Positions 25,774-34,134 of a stretch of 62,230 bases of DNA are shown here, one piece after another. The DNA lies in NCBI GenBank assembly GCA_002306815.1, contig DBTA01000028.1, positions 1-62,230 of the forward strand. Direction: 5' to 3'. The position numbers and the translations under genes were made by a program. Each line of letters begins with the position of its first letter. Position 1 is the stretch's first letter. The notes beneath the pieces were generated by a model. The model saw only the letters and a list, made by a program, of their open reading frames with translations, was not told the origin of the DNA and searched no databases. Source of the DNA: Dehalococcoidia bacterium UBA1328 (GTDB taxonomy: Bacteria > Chloroflexota > Dehalococcoidia > Lucifugimonadales > Lucifugimonadaceae).

Positions 25774-27285
25774 ATGGCAGTACGAGGTCAGGACATAGCC
25801 TCAGTTATTAAGAGGCAAATTGAAGATTTCGGTGGTGACATAACGCAAGTTGATGTTGGAACCGTTGTTGAAGCAGCTGATGGTGTAGCACAGGTTCACG
25901 GTCTTTCGGGTGTCCGCTACTCCGAGCTTCTTCAGTTCCCCGGAGATATTTTTGGGCTCGCCTTGAACCTCGAAGAGGACAGGGTTGGTGCCGTGATTCT
26001 CGGTGACTACCTGAAGATTAAAGAGGGGGACGAGGTTCGAAGCACCGGTCGAATTATCGAAGTGCCGGTAGGTGAAGCCATGCTCGGTCGAGTTGTCGAC
26101 TCGCTTGGTGTTCCGCTCGACGGTAAGGGTGCAGTTGCAACGACCGAGTCGTACCCGGTCGAGAAAATTGCTCCTGGTGTAGGTGCTCGACAGTCGGTTG
26201 ACCAACCAGTTCAGTTCGGTCTCAAAATTGTTGACGCTATGGTGCCAGTCGGACGAGGTCAGCGTGAGCTCGTCATTGGAGACCGTGCTACCGGTAAGAC
26301 CTCAGTATGTATTGACGCTCTGATCAACCAGAAGGACAGCGGAATCATCGGTGTCTATGTTGCAATCGGCCAGCGCGCTTCGAAGGTTGCTCAGGTAGTA
26401 ACTCGACTCGAAGAAAACGGCGCTCTCGACAACACTGTTGTTGTTACCGCCAACGCTTCCGATCCTGCACCGATGCAGTACCTGGCTCCTTACGCTGGAT
26501 GTGCAATTGCCGAATACTTCATGGCTCAGGGTAAAGATGTGCTGATCGTCTACGATGACCTTACTAAGCACGCTTGGGCATACCGTCAGATGTCACTGTT
26601 GCTCCGCCGACCACCAGGTCGTGAGGCATACCCTGGTGACGTTTTCTACCTCCACTCTCGACTCCTCGAACGCGCTGCTCGATTGAACCAGGAAGCTGGT
26701 GGTGGATCGATTACCGCACTGCCAATCATTGAGACGCAGGCTGGTGACGTTTCGGCTTACGTTCCTACCAACGTTATTTCGATTACCGACGGTCAGCTCT
26801 TCCTTGAGCCAGACCTGTTCAACTCTGGAATCCGACCTGCCGTGAACTCCGGTATCTCGGTTACCCGTGTTGGATCGTCTGCTCAGTTGAAGGGTATGAA
26901 ATCAGTATCTGGTTCGCTGAAGGCAGAGATGGCGCAGTACGCCGCTCTTGCAACCTTCGCTCAGTTCGGTACTGACGACCTCGACGCCGTTACCCGTCGT
27001 CAGCTCGACCGTGGTGCACGATTTACTGAACTGCTGAAGCAGGATGAAAACTCACCACTGTCGGTCGAGGCACAGACTGCTCTGCTTTATATCGCTAATG
27101 AAGGCGCTCTCGACGATGTTCCGGTCGAGAAGGTTCGAGGTTTCGAAGCTCAGTGGCACGACTACGCCGCCGCAAACCTTCCTGACGTTCTTCAGTCGAT
27201 CGCAGAAGCTGGCGACTTAAGCGACGAAAACAAGGGCAAACTTGATGAGGCTGTCGCTGCTTTCAAACAGACAGTCAGCCTCTAA
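25774..27285 (+). CDS. atpA: F-type ATP synthase subunit alpha
   Basis: A 503-residue F1 subunit with the non-catalytic nucleotide site. The P-loop GDRATGKT is at residues 169–176; GVYVAIGQRASKVAQVV and the arginine-finger segment SGISVTRVGSSAQ are intact. The N-terminal beta barrel contains VVEAADGVAQVHGLSGV. Length and order are canonical. Ribosome binding site GGAGAGAG precedes the ATG. Confidence 0.97.
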   Translation: MAVRGQDIASVIKRQIEDFGGDITQVDVGTVVEAADGVAQVHGLSGVRYSELLQFPGDIFGLALNLEEDRVGAVILGDYLKIKEGDEVRSTGRIIEVPVGEAMLGRVVDSLGVPLDGKGAVATTESYPVEKIAPGVGARQSVDQPVQFGLKIVDAMVPVGRGQRELVIGDRATGKTSVCIDALINQKDSGIIGVYVAIGQRASKVAQVVTRLEENGALDNTVVVTANASDPAPMQYLAPYAGCAIAEYFMAQGKDVLIVYDDLTKHAWAYRQMSLLLRRPPGREAYPGDVFYLHSRLLERAARLNQEAGGGSITALPIIETQAGDVSAYVPTNVISITDGQLFLEPDLFNSGIRPAVNSGISVTRVGSSAQLKGMKSVSGSLKAEMAQYAALATFAQFGTDDLDAVTRRQLDRGARFTELLKQDENSPLSVEAQTALLYIANEGALDDVPVEKVRGFEAQWHDYAAANLPDVLQSIAEAGDLSDENKGKLDEAVAAFKQTVSL

Positions 27286-27323
27286 GAAACCATCAGAGAC
27301 TAGCGAATCAGTAGAGACAAGAA

Positions 27324-28202
27324 TTGCCGAGTACTAAGGATCTAAGAGACCGAATCCGTTCGGTCTCGAATACAGCAAAGGTCACAGGCGCCATGCAAAT
27401 GATTGCGGCGTCGAAGATGAACCGCGCACAGAATGCTGTACGCGAAGGTCGACCGTATGCTGACCGGATTCGAGACGTCCTCGGTGACCTCGCTGCGCTC
27501 GCTGCCAAAGATGAAGACGCTCAAACTGTAGATCTGCTGAAGGTTCGACCGGTCAATAAGACGCTTGTTGTTCTGGTCACTCCAGACAGAGGACTTGCTG
27601 GTGCGTTGGTCGGCAACCTCCAGCGTGAAACTGCAAGATTCATCCAGGGTATTGAGGGCGACTTTTCGATGATCGCTGTTGGTCGTAAGGGTGAACGATT
27701 CGTCGCTCGAACTGGCCAAGATTTGCTCGCAAGCTTCTCTGTGCCAGACCGACCAACTCTGGATGACACGGTTGCCATTGGTCGCATGCTCGTCGACGAA
27801 TACTCCTCTGAGCGAGTTGACCGAGTTGTTTTGATCTACGCAAAGTTCATCAACACGGCAGTGCAGGAAATCAACGCTCGTCAGTTGCTTCCTGTTGAGC
27901 CACCGAAGCGTGATGAAGACGAAGTAGGCAAGCTAGAAGAACTTGACTACATTTACGAACCGAGCATTTCTGCAGTGCTCGAGTCGCTTGTTCCTCGATA
28001 CATCGAGACGCAGGTGTACCACAGCATTCTCGAAGCGTTCGCTAGCGAACACTCCGCTCGGATGATTGCTATGCAGAATGCGACAGATAATGCAAACGAA
28101 ATTGTTGAGGGTCTGACCCTCGACTTGAACAAAGCGCGGCAGGAATCGATTACTGCTGAGCTTCTTGACATCGTGGGTGGCGTGGCCGCCCTGGAAGGCT
28201 AA
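27324..28202 (+). CDS. atpG: F-type ATP synthase subunit gamma
   Basis: A 292-residue rotor shaft subunit. The N-terminal helix has LRDRIRSVSNTAKVTGAMQM and the C-terminal helix has ARMIAMQNATDNANEIVEGL followed by NKARQESITAELLDIVGG, both canonical. Start TTG at 27324. Flanked by atpA and atpD. Confidence 0.95.
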   Translation: MPSTKDLRDRIRSVSNTAKVTGAMQMIAASKMNRAQNAVREGRPYADRIRDVLGDLAALAAKDEDAQTVDLLKVRPVNKTLVVLVTPDRGLAGALVGNLQRETARFIQGIEGDFSMIAVGRKGERFVARTGQDLLASFSVPDRPTLDDTVAIGRMLVDEYSSERVDRVVLIYAKFINTAVQEINARQLLPVEPPKRDEDEVGKLEELDYIYEPSISAVLESLVPRYIETQVYHSILEAFASEHSARMIAMQNATDNANEIVEGLTLDLNKARQESITAELLDIVGGVAALEG

Positions 28203-28285
28203 TTAGAAAGAGCCGTCCGGGTAGGACGTGCCATAGAGATTCTTACGAATCCCAAGAATCAAGAAAGACCAGGAGAGCCTCAGTA

Positions 28286-29707
28286 ATGGCTAAGGGCAGC
28301 AAAGGCAAAGTAGTACAGGTAATCGGAACGGTTGTGGACGTTGAGTTCTCAGCCGAAGAATTGCCTGAGATTTATTCAGCCGTCGAGCTTGAAAACGATG
28401 GTGGCAAGCTGGTGCTCGAAGTAGAGCAGCACGTTGGTAACAGCTGGGCACGATGTCTCGCACTTGGTGCGACAGAAGGTCTTGCACGAGGTACCGAGTG
28501 TGTCGACACCGGTGCGCCTGTTTCGGTTCCAGTCGGGACGAACTCGCTTGGTCGACTCATGAACGTCCTTGGCGATCCGATCGACGACGGTGAACCTGTT
28601 GGTGCTGACGCAGAACGATGGCCGATCCACCGCAAGCCTCCTACTTTTGAAGAGCAATCGGGTACTACCGAAGTTCTCGAAACCGGCATCAAGGTTATGG
28701 ACCTGATCACTCCTTTCGCTAAGGGAGGTAAGGTTGGTGCATACGGTGGTGCTGGTGTTGGTAAAACAGTCATCATTACCGAGCTCATTCGAAACATCGC
28801 GCAGGAACACTCCGGTGTGTCCGTGTTCGCAGGTGTAGGTGAGCGATCTCGTGAAGGTAACGACCTCTGGCACGAGATGATCGACTACGGTGTTATGGAC
28901 TCGACTGCGCTTGTGTTCGGTCAGATGAACGAGCCACCGGGAACCCGAGCTAGAATCGCTCTTACCGGTCTGACAATGGCCGAGTACTTCCGTGACGAAG
29001 AGAAGCGAGACGTGCTCCTGTTCGTCGACAACATTTATCGATACATTCTGGCCGGTATGGAAGTGTCAGCGCTTCTAGGTCGAATGCCTTCAGCTGTGGG
29101 TTACCAGCCGACTCTATCGACTGAAATTGGTGACCTACAGGAGCGCATTACGACGACCAAGGACGGTTCCATTACTTCGTTCCAGGCTGTTTACGTTCCT
29201 GCTGACGACTATACCGACCCTGGTATTGTCACAACCTTCGGTCATCTTGACGCAAACGTGTCGCTTGACCGTGCCCTTGCTGCGCAGTTCCTATTTCCGG
29301 CTGTCGACCCGCTCGCTTCGAACTCTCGAATTCTTGAGCCGGCTGTTGTTGGACAGGAGCACTACGACACTGCACAGGGTGTCCGATCTGTTCTTCAGCG
29401 ATACAAGGACCTGCAGGACGTTATAGCAATTCTCGGTATTGAAGAATTATCTGAAGAGGACCAGATTACCGTTGGACGTGCGCGCCGCATCCAGCGTTTC
29501 CTGACTCAGCCTTTCTTCGTTGGTGAAGTGTTCACCGGTATGCCGGGTCGATACGTTCCGGTTGCTGAAACCGTTCGAGGCTTCCAGGAGATTCTTGACG
29601 GTAAACACGACGAACTGCCTGAACAGGCGTTCTACATGGTCGGTAACATCGACGAAGCTGTTGAGAAAGGAAAGAAGATGCAGGAGGAAGCTTCGGCAGC
29701 AAGTTAA
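28286..29707 (+). CDS. atpD: F-type ATP synthase subunit beta
   Basis: The catalytic F1 subunit, 473 residues. P-loop GGAGVGKT at 154–161, catalytic glutamate in GERSREG (185–191), and the C-terminal lever ELSEEDQ. Arginine is written CGA in about 15 of 25 cases by hand count, unusual for a highly expressed bacterial gene. The segment DNIYRYILAG replaces the more usual DNIFRFTQAG. Confidence 0.97.
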   Translation: MAKGSKGKVVQVIGTVVDVEFSAEELPEIYSAVELENDGGKLVLEVEQHVGNSWARCLALGATEGLARGTECVDTGAPVSVPVGTNSLGRLMNVLGDPIDDGEPVGADAERWPIHRKPPTFEEQSGTTEVLETGIKVMDLITPFAKGGKVGAYGGAGVGKTVIITELIRNIAQEHSGVSVFAGVGERSREGNDLWHEMIDYGVMDSTALVFGQMNEPPGTRARIALTGLTMAEYFRDEEKRDVLLFVDNIYRYILAGMEVSALLGRMPSAVGYQPTLSTEIGDLQERITTTKDGSITSFQAVYVPADDYTDPGIVTTFGHLDANVSLDRALAAQFLFPAVDPLASNSRILEPAVVGQEHYDTAQGVRSVLQRYKDLQDVIAILGIEELSEEDQITVGRARRIQRFLTQPFFVGEVFTGMPGRYVPVAETVRGFQEILDGKHDELPEQAFYMVGNIDEAVEKGKKMQEEASAAS

Positions 29708-29742
29708 AACTGGCTCCGAGCTTCTAAAGACATCGAACAGTC

Positions 29743-30162
29743 ATGGCTAAACTTCAGTTAGCAGTTGTTACCGCAGAGGGAGAAAGCTTTTCTGGCGAGG
29801 TCGACGCTGTGGTCGCACCTGGTGGACTCGGTGAGTTCACAGTGCTCCCGTCACATGCTCGAATGATTTCGAGTCTTGCTCCAGGAATTCTACGATTCGA
29901 TCAGTCGGGCGATTCAGTTTCACTTGCCCTGAGTGGTGGGTTCCTCGAGGTTTCTGACAACATAGTAACTGTGCTCGCTGACGCTGCTGAACGCGACGAT
30001 GCAATTGATCTTGAGCGTGCGGAATCAGCTCTCGCTCGTGCTCAGGAACGACTGGCTTCGACTGAAGCAGATACTGACCTTGAACGAGCAATGGCAGCTG
30101 TTCGACGAGCACGTGTTCGAGTCAACCTGGGTCGTCGTCGACGCGATCGCGGCTTGAACTAG
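29743..30162 (+). CDS. atpC: F-type ATP synthase subunit epsilon
   Basis: A 139-residue subunit with the N-terminal beta sandwich (VVAPGGLGEFTVLPSHARMIS) and a C-terminal helical hairpin, here Arg/Ala-rich and ending RRRRDRGLN. It couples the rotor and can inhibit ATP hydrolysis. Last gene of the operon, followed at about 30 bases by a terminator. Confidence 0.94.
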   Translation: MAKLQLAVVTAEGESFSGEVDAVVAPGGLGEFTVLPSHARMISSLAPGILRFDQSGDSVSLALSGGFLEVSDNIVTVLADAAERDDAIDLERAESALARAQERLASTEADTDLERAMAAVRRARVRVNLGRRRRDRGLN

Positions 30163-30190
30163 TCGACCTTCTCACTAATACGTGAATCAC

Positions 30191-30225
30191 AAAAAGCCCC
30201 GGGAATCACGCTGGGCTTTTTTAGT
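30191..30225 (+). terminator. rho-independent terminator of the ATP synthase operon
   Basis: AAAAAGCCC (30191–30199) pairs with GGGCTTTTTT (30213–30222). The T-run on the plus strand fits termination of the atp operon; the A-run makes it usable in the other direction too. Confidence 0.9.
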
Positions 30226-30264
30226 CTCGGGGAGATTCCTTTCACCAATCCCGTTAAGCACTGC

Positions 30265-30423
30265 TTATGTTCGGTTGCCTGACGACATTTTGCGCATGAT
30301 GGTCGCGACGTGATGTGCCACAGTTTTGTGACTAATGCCAAGTTCGCTCTCCATCTGCTTATTGCTGTATCCGGCTGCGATTAGCCGAGCCACCTCCAGC
30401 TCACGTTCACTTAGTGGAGCGTT
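30265..30423 (-). pseudogene. remnant of a LuxR-family regulator (HTH domain only)
   Basis: Leftward translation gives APLSERELEVARLIAAGYS, then NKQMESELGISHKTVAHHV and ATIMRKMSSGNRT before a stop. This is an almost complete LuxR-type DNA-binding domain. A TGA at 30424–30426 cuts it off immediately upstream and no receiver, ATPase or other domain can be followed beyond, so this is probably a gene fragment. A 53-residue free HTH product is conceivable but has no start codon with a ribosome binding site. Confidence 0.6.
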
Positions 30424-30426
30424 TCA

Positions 30427-31027
30427 CATGTGTGGCGCTGTATGACCGAAGACAATTCCTGATCTGTAAGCATGACCAGCGACTGGATATATGTATGTAG
30501 CTTCCAACTAGAACCTCTAGAGACTGGGCGTATTAAATCATGTCGATGCCGTAGTTCACACCCTAGGAGGGATTTTCGACTGGATTTACGAAATTGGTTT
30601 CGTAGAGCGCGCTGCTACAGCTGGACGTTGATGCACCGATTTGGTGTCGGTCCTGCCGGAGATTGGATCTCTTGACGCGCTTATTGCCTTTGCTAGTCGG
30701 CGTGACTGGTAAGTGGAGATTCCTACCTTAACAGAAGCTGTACTCACATTTTGATGTAAGCGGATTTATATAACCTGAAGGACCTTACTTGGTCGGTAAG
30801 ACCATAGTTGCGTACTTTGGTAGTGCGTTTTTGTAAAACATTTTCGATGTGATCCTTTCTCTGAGTAAGGGTTAGGAAATGCGCCGTAATCGTAGATCTT
30901 CCGGGCATAGCAACCTAACGTAGCATTACCTTGTATAAGGGTTACTAACAAAAAATAGTTAGTAATTGGTGGGGCTAACCCCAAGAATATCCCGTCGAAG
31001 ATTTATAGCGATGGGTTAACCGAAGCA
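30427..31027. other. 600-base region without a supported gene
   Basis: No coding sequence is convincing in either direction. Near the right end lie a perfect 8-bp inverted repeat TTACTAAC (30942–30949) / GTTAGTAA (30958–30965) with an A-rich loop, and GGGG-CTAA-CCCC at 30971–30982, just past the end of rex. On the minus strand the T-run falls in the loop, so they are not a classical terminator. Confidence 0.4.
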
Positions 31028-31681
31028 CTACCTGATGTAGTAAGTCATCGACTGGAGTGAGAGAACCGGATCAATACCTCTCACGGTCACGCCTTCTGGC
31101 ACCTGTGGCGACAGCGGAGCGTAGTTCAGGATTGACTTTATTCCTGAGTCGACGAGAGCGTCAATTACTTCCTGAGCTTGATCAATCGGAACCGCAACGA
31201 TACCGATTTTTATATCAAGCTCTTCTACCGTTTTCTTCAACTGAGAAATCGCTTTGACTTCTAATTCGGAGATAGTCTGACCAACAATATTGTCACTTAC
31301 GTCGAATGCCGAGACGATATTGAAGCCTTCAGGGGTGAACCCCGGGTACGACACTACTGCTCGGCCGAGTCGACCCATACCAACAACCGCTGCATTCCAT
31401 GTGTGGTTGAGTCCTAAAATTTCTCTGAGCTGGTTTTCCAGCATTTTTACGTCATAGCCGCGGCCTTGTTTTCCGAATCGGCCAAAGTACGAGAGGTCCT
31501 TGCGAATCTGGGCAGGAGTTATTTGCAGGTGGCTACCGAGTTGTTCTGATGAAATGACATCTTCCCCAGCGTTTGAAAAATGCGAGAGAAGTCGAACATA
31601 TAAAGGAAGACGTTGGATCACCACTTCCGGAACCATGGAGATTGAAACGTCGGTTAACGATTTATTGTTCGAAGTTGTCAT
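31028..31681 (-). CDS. rex: redox-sensing transcriptional repressor Rex
   Basis: A 217-residue repressor that responds to the NADH/NAD+ ratio. The N-terminal winged helix includes SSEQLGSHLQITPAQIRKDL and the SYFGRFGKQGRGYDV signature (residues 64–78). The NAD-binding Rossmann motif GMGRLG is at 101–106, and the C-terminal swapped helix ends in SLQSMTYYIR. The position next to ATP synthase fits a role in matching energy metabolism to redox state, but target operators were not identified with confidence. Confidence 0.95.
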   Translation of the reverse strand: MTTSNNKSLTDVSISMVPEVVIQRLPLYVRLLSHFSNAGEDVISSEQLGSHLQITPAQIRKDLSYFGRFGKQGRGYDVKMLENQLREILGLNHTWNAAVVGMGRLGRAVVSYPGFTPEGFNIVSAFDVSDNIVGQTISELEVKAISQLKKTVEELDIKIGIVAVPIDQAQEVIDALVDSGIKSILNYAPLSPQVPEGVTVRGIDPVLSLQSMTYYIR

Positions 31682-31828
31682 TTACCTCTTATAAATAGCC
31701 ATTGATAATTGCAAAATTAGGACTGCGTGTTTTGTATCACAAAGCGCCGGGAATGGCATCTTCGATTCAGTTCGGGGTATGTATGCTGTTCGTGAGGATT
31801 AATTTCCGTAATTCCCAAAGGTGAGTTG

Positions 31829-32158
31829 ATGAGTCTCCGAGAAGCAGGACGTATAGCGGGTATGCTGGGCATGGCCCTAACGTTTTTCGTTGGGGGGATC
31901 AGTGTTTTACTTGGATTAGTCGACACTTCACCGGAACAGAGTGGAAGCACACTTATCGTTCGAGGTCTGGTGTTAATTGGATTATCAATCGTCGCGGGAT
32001 ACAGTGCATCCCAGGCGATTCGTCGACCGAGTTACGCGTCTATTCAGTATGTTTTAGTCGCAGTTTTGGGAAGTATTGTCGCTTTTCGAAGTTTCTTTGC
32101 AGCAGCAGTTGTGCTCGCCGCCGCCGCCGCCGCCAGCTACTCGAGCCGCGATAAATAG
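31829..32158 (+). CDS. small membrane protein of unknown function
   Basis: A 109-residue protein with three predicted membrane segments (LGMALTFFVGGISVLLGLV, VRGLVLIGLSIVAGYSA and VLVAVLGSIVAFRSFFAAAV). The C-terminus has an alanine run coded by GCC repeats. A GGTGAG stands ahead of the ATG at 31829; the TTG at 31826 is an alternative. I do not recognise a family. It is divergent from rex and ends before a bidirectional terminator. Confidence 0.6.
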   Translation: MSLREAGRIAGMLGMALTFFVGGISVLLGLVDTSPEQSGSTLIVRGLVLIGLSIVAGYSASQAIRRPSYASIQYVLVAVLGSIVAFRSFFAAAVVLAAAAAASYSSRDK

Positions 32159-32225
32159 TTTGTCTTCTGGCATAGCATTCAGTCAGCACCGTATGTCTCG
32201 TGACAACGTCAGAATTCGTTAAATA

Positions 32226-32257
32226 AAAAGACCCCGGTGGTGAACCAGAGTCTTTTT
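32226..32257. terminator. bidirectional terminator between convergent small genes
   Basis: AAAAAGAC (32226–32233) and GTCTTTTT (32250–32257) form a hairpin with A- and T-runs on both sides. It sits between the rightward membrane-protein gene and the leftward zinc-ribbon gene. Confidence 0.8.
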
Positions 32258-32275
32258 GTTTGCGTTCTGCTGTTG

Positions 32276-32443
32276 TTATGCAGCTGAAGTGGCTTCTTCC
32301 TTGCTCTCTGCCATCGCACGTCGAGCGGACTCCTGAGAGTCGACTGTGAACGAGCATTGAAGGCATGACAAGGTCTTGCTGTCCGGGTACACCACGAGCT
32401 CAATGTCGCCGTGGCACTTCGGGCATGCCTTTAAGTAAAGCAC
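32276..32443 (-). CDS. small zinc-ribbon protein
   Basis: I choose the GTG at 32443 because a strong ribosome binding site (AAAGGAAAG) precedes it by a few bases; the frame is open further to 32497. The 55-residue product has two Cys pairs, CPKC and CLQC, spaced 20 residues apart, forming a likely zinc ribbon (ACPKCHGDIELVVYPDSKTL). The acidic tail SKEEATSAA is probably disordered. Function is unknown. Confidence 0.7.
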   Translation of the reverse strand: MLYLKACPKCHGDIELVVYPDSKTLSCLQCSFTVDSQESARRAMAESKEEATSAA

Positions 32444-32673
32444 TTTACTTTCCTTTTTCTTCGTCCCCGCCTGAAGTAGGTCGGAGCGTCCTGACAAATT
32501 ATGGTCCAGATTACGGTTACGAATCCTGTAACAGTATTCTTCCGTAAAACGATCCGGCGCAGATCATACTACGAAAAATCACCCCGATCAACATATCAAG
32601 GCTGGAATTCGTAATCCTTTGGTTAAACCTCAGTGAGTGCTCCGTGAATCAACTACGAATTCACCACATAAAG

Positions 32674-32714
32674 TTTACACGATCCGTATCAACTATTACA
32701 ATACACGATGTATT
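32674..32714 (+). promoter_or_regulatory. promoter of hspR-grpE-dnaK with overlapping palindrome
   Basis: TTTACA (32674–32679) and TACAAT (32697–32702) are separated by 17 bases, a near-consensus sigma-70 promoter. A perfect inverted repeat AATACA-CGA-TGTATT (32700–32714) covers the end of the -10 box and the expected start site, a good place for a repressor. Neither a CIRCE element nor the actinobacterial HAIR sequence is present, so this palindrome is a candidate operator for HspR or another regulator. Confidence 0.6.
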
Positions 32715-32803
32715 ATTTACCATGACTCGGTTAAGTCCTGACATCAGGAATTAAACAAATACTGTCGTTATTTCCGAATCGATTACGTAAACAGGTTTCG
32801 ACT

Positions 32804-33364
32804 TTGACGCAAAACTTCGATCACCCATCTCGCAGGCCTGTAGGAGATTCTTCTCCAGGCCTTACCTGGTCGAGATCCGATAACTTGAACCGGTTACTCT
32901 CGGATCTTTTCGAAATCACTTCACTCGACGACGAAAAACGGCACTTGCCTGGGACTGGCTACGAATTAGAGTCGTCGCGACCCCGACCGCATTCACGGCG
33001 CGAGCCTTCACCTCAAAGTCGAATCGCAGGCGTGTACGTGATTAGTGTCGCTGCTCGATTGGCAGATATGCACCCACAGACTCTTCGCAAATACGACAAA
33101 GAAGGACTAGTCAGACCTCAACGGTCAGAAGGTAGTCGTCGGCTTTATTCGGATTCGGACGTCGAACGACTGCGAGTGATACGTCGGCTCGCAGATGAGC
33201 TGGGATTGAACCTAAATGGGGTTGGCTTAGTGCTCGATCTGGTGAGATCATTAACGGATATCGTCTCATTACTCGAGAATAGTCCAGAAGTATCTGAAAC
33301 CCGATCCGCCAAGGTAGCAGCCGACGAGTTGCGACAGATACTTGCCTATGTTGGTGCCAATTAA
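32804..33364 (+). CDS. hspR: HspR-like MerR-family heat-shock repressor
   Basis: A 186-residue regulator whose MerR-type domain starts GVYVISVAARLADMHPQTL (residues 76–94), followed by RKYDKEGLVRP and SRRLYSDSDVERLRVIRRL. That is the HspR pattern. About 75 polar residues precede the domain, longer than typical HspR proteins (126–150 residues); the TTG start at 32804 is therefore uncertain. It lies directly ahead of grpE and dnaK, so autoregulated control of the chaperone operon with DnaK as co-repressor is expected. Confidence 0.85.
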   Translation: MTQNFDHPSRRPVGDSSPGLTWSRSDNLNRLLSDLFEITSLDDEKRHLPGTGYELESSRPRPHSRREPSPQSRIAGVYVISVAARLADMHPQTLRKYDKEGLVRPQRSEGSRRLYSDSDVERLRVIRRLADELGLNLNGVGLVLDLVRSLTDIVSLLENSPEVSETRSAKVAADELRQILAYVGAN

Positions 33365-33426
33365 CTGATTTATTGGGCACTGAAATCATAAATATTCTTA
33401 CTCACTAACAATTCAACAGAAGAACA

Positions 33427-34017
33427 TTGTCAGAAAAAGAAAACAAGATTTCCCAGGACGAGGTTGTGGAAGACAAAATAGTTGTGGATTTCGACGCAAA
33501 CTCCGAATCTGAAGATGCTGGGTCAGAAGCCAACGATGAGCTCGCAGATGCGCTCCGTGAGAAAGACCAGTTAAAACGACTGGCCCAAAGAGCACAGGCT
33601 GATCTGGTCAACTACCGTCGGCGAATCGAAGGCGAGCAGGAGTCATCCCGCCTTCGAAATCAGCAGCGAATCGTACTGAAGTTCGCAGACGTTATTGATC
33701 AACTCGATGTTGCTCTAAAGACAGAGGGTGCTGAGTCAGCGGATTCTTCATGGTTTGAGGGTGTTGAAGCAATCTACAAAAACTTCGTTAGTGCTCTGGC
33801 TTCAGAAGGTTTCGAAAAATTTGAATGTGTCGGAGAAGAGTTTGACCCACGTAAGCACGAGGCGCTTCTATCCAGTCCGTCCCCAGATCACGAGCCAAAT
33901 ACAGTGATTACCGAACTTCGACCCGGGTACATGAAGAATGACGAAGTAGTTCGACCTGCGCAAGTGCAAATCGCAGTCGCTTTACCCGATGCATCTAAAG
34001 GTGACAACGAAGGCTAG
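33427..34017 (+). CDS. grpE: nucleotide exchange factor GrpE
   Basis: A 196-residue DnaK cofactor that speeds ADP release. The acidic N-terminal tail (about 1–45) precedes the long dimer helix (REKDQLKRLAQRAQADLVNY) and the beta domain with ITELRPGYMKNDEVVRPAQV. Start TTG. Located between hspR and dnaK; no dnaJ follows in this operon. Confidence 0.93.
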   Translation: MSEKENKISQDEVVEDKIVVDFDANSESEDAGSEANDELADALREKDQLKRLAQRAQADLVNYRRRIEGEQESSRLRNQQRIVLKFADVIDQLDVALKTEGAESADSSWFEGVEAIYKNFVSALASEGFEKFECVGEEFDPRKHEALLSSPSPDHEPNTVITELRPGYMKNDEVVRPAQVQIAVALPDASKGDNEG

Positions 34018-34134
34018 TTACGAATTCGTTCACCCGAACCGAATTCACTCAACCAATCAATTTTTTAACAGCTAAATCGAAAGTTTGGATCCCGAGATGG
34101 GGTCCAGTAGGTAATAAGGAAACCCTAAAGAGCA

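Noticed and set aside
31731..31743. TTTGT-ATC-ACAAA palindrome upstream of rex as a Rex operator
   Set aside because: Its half-sites are shorter and more closely spaced than the known Rex consensus TTGTGAA-N4-TTCACAA, so assignment is not justified.
32498..32803. CIRCE or HAIR elements ahead of the chaperone genes
   Set aside because: Neither the CIRCE inverted repeat nor CTTGAGT-N7-ACTCAAG is present.
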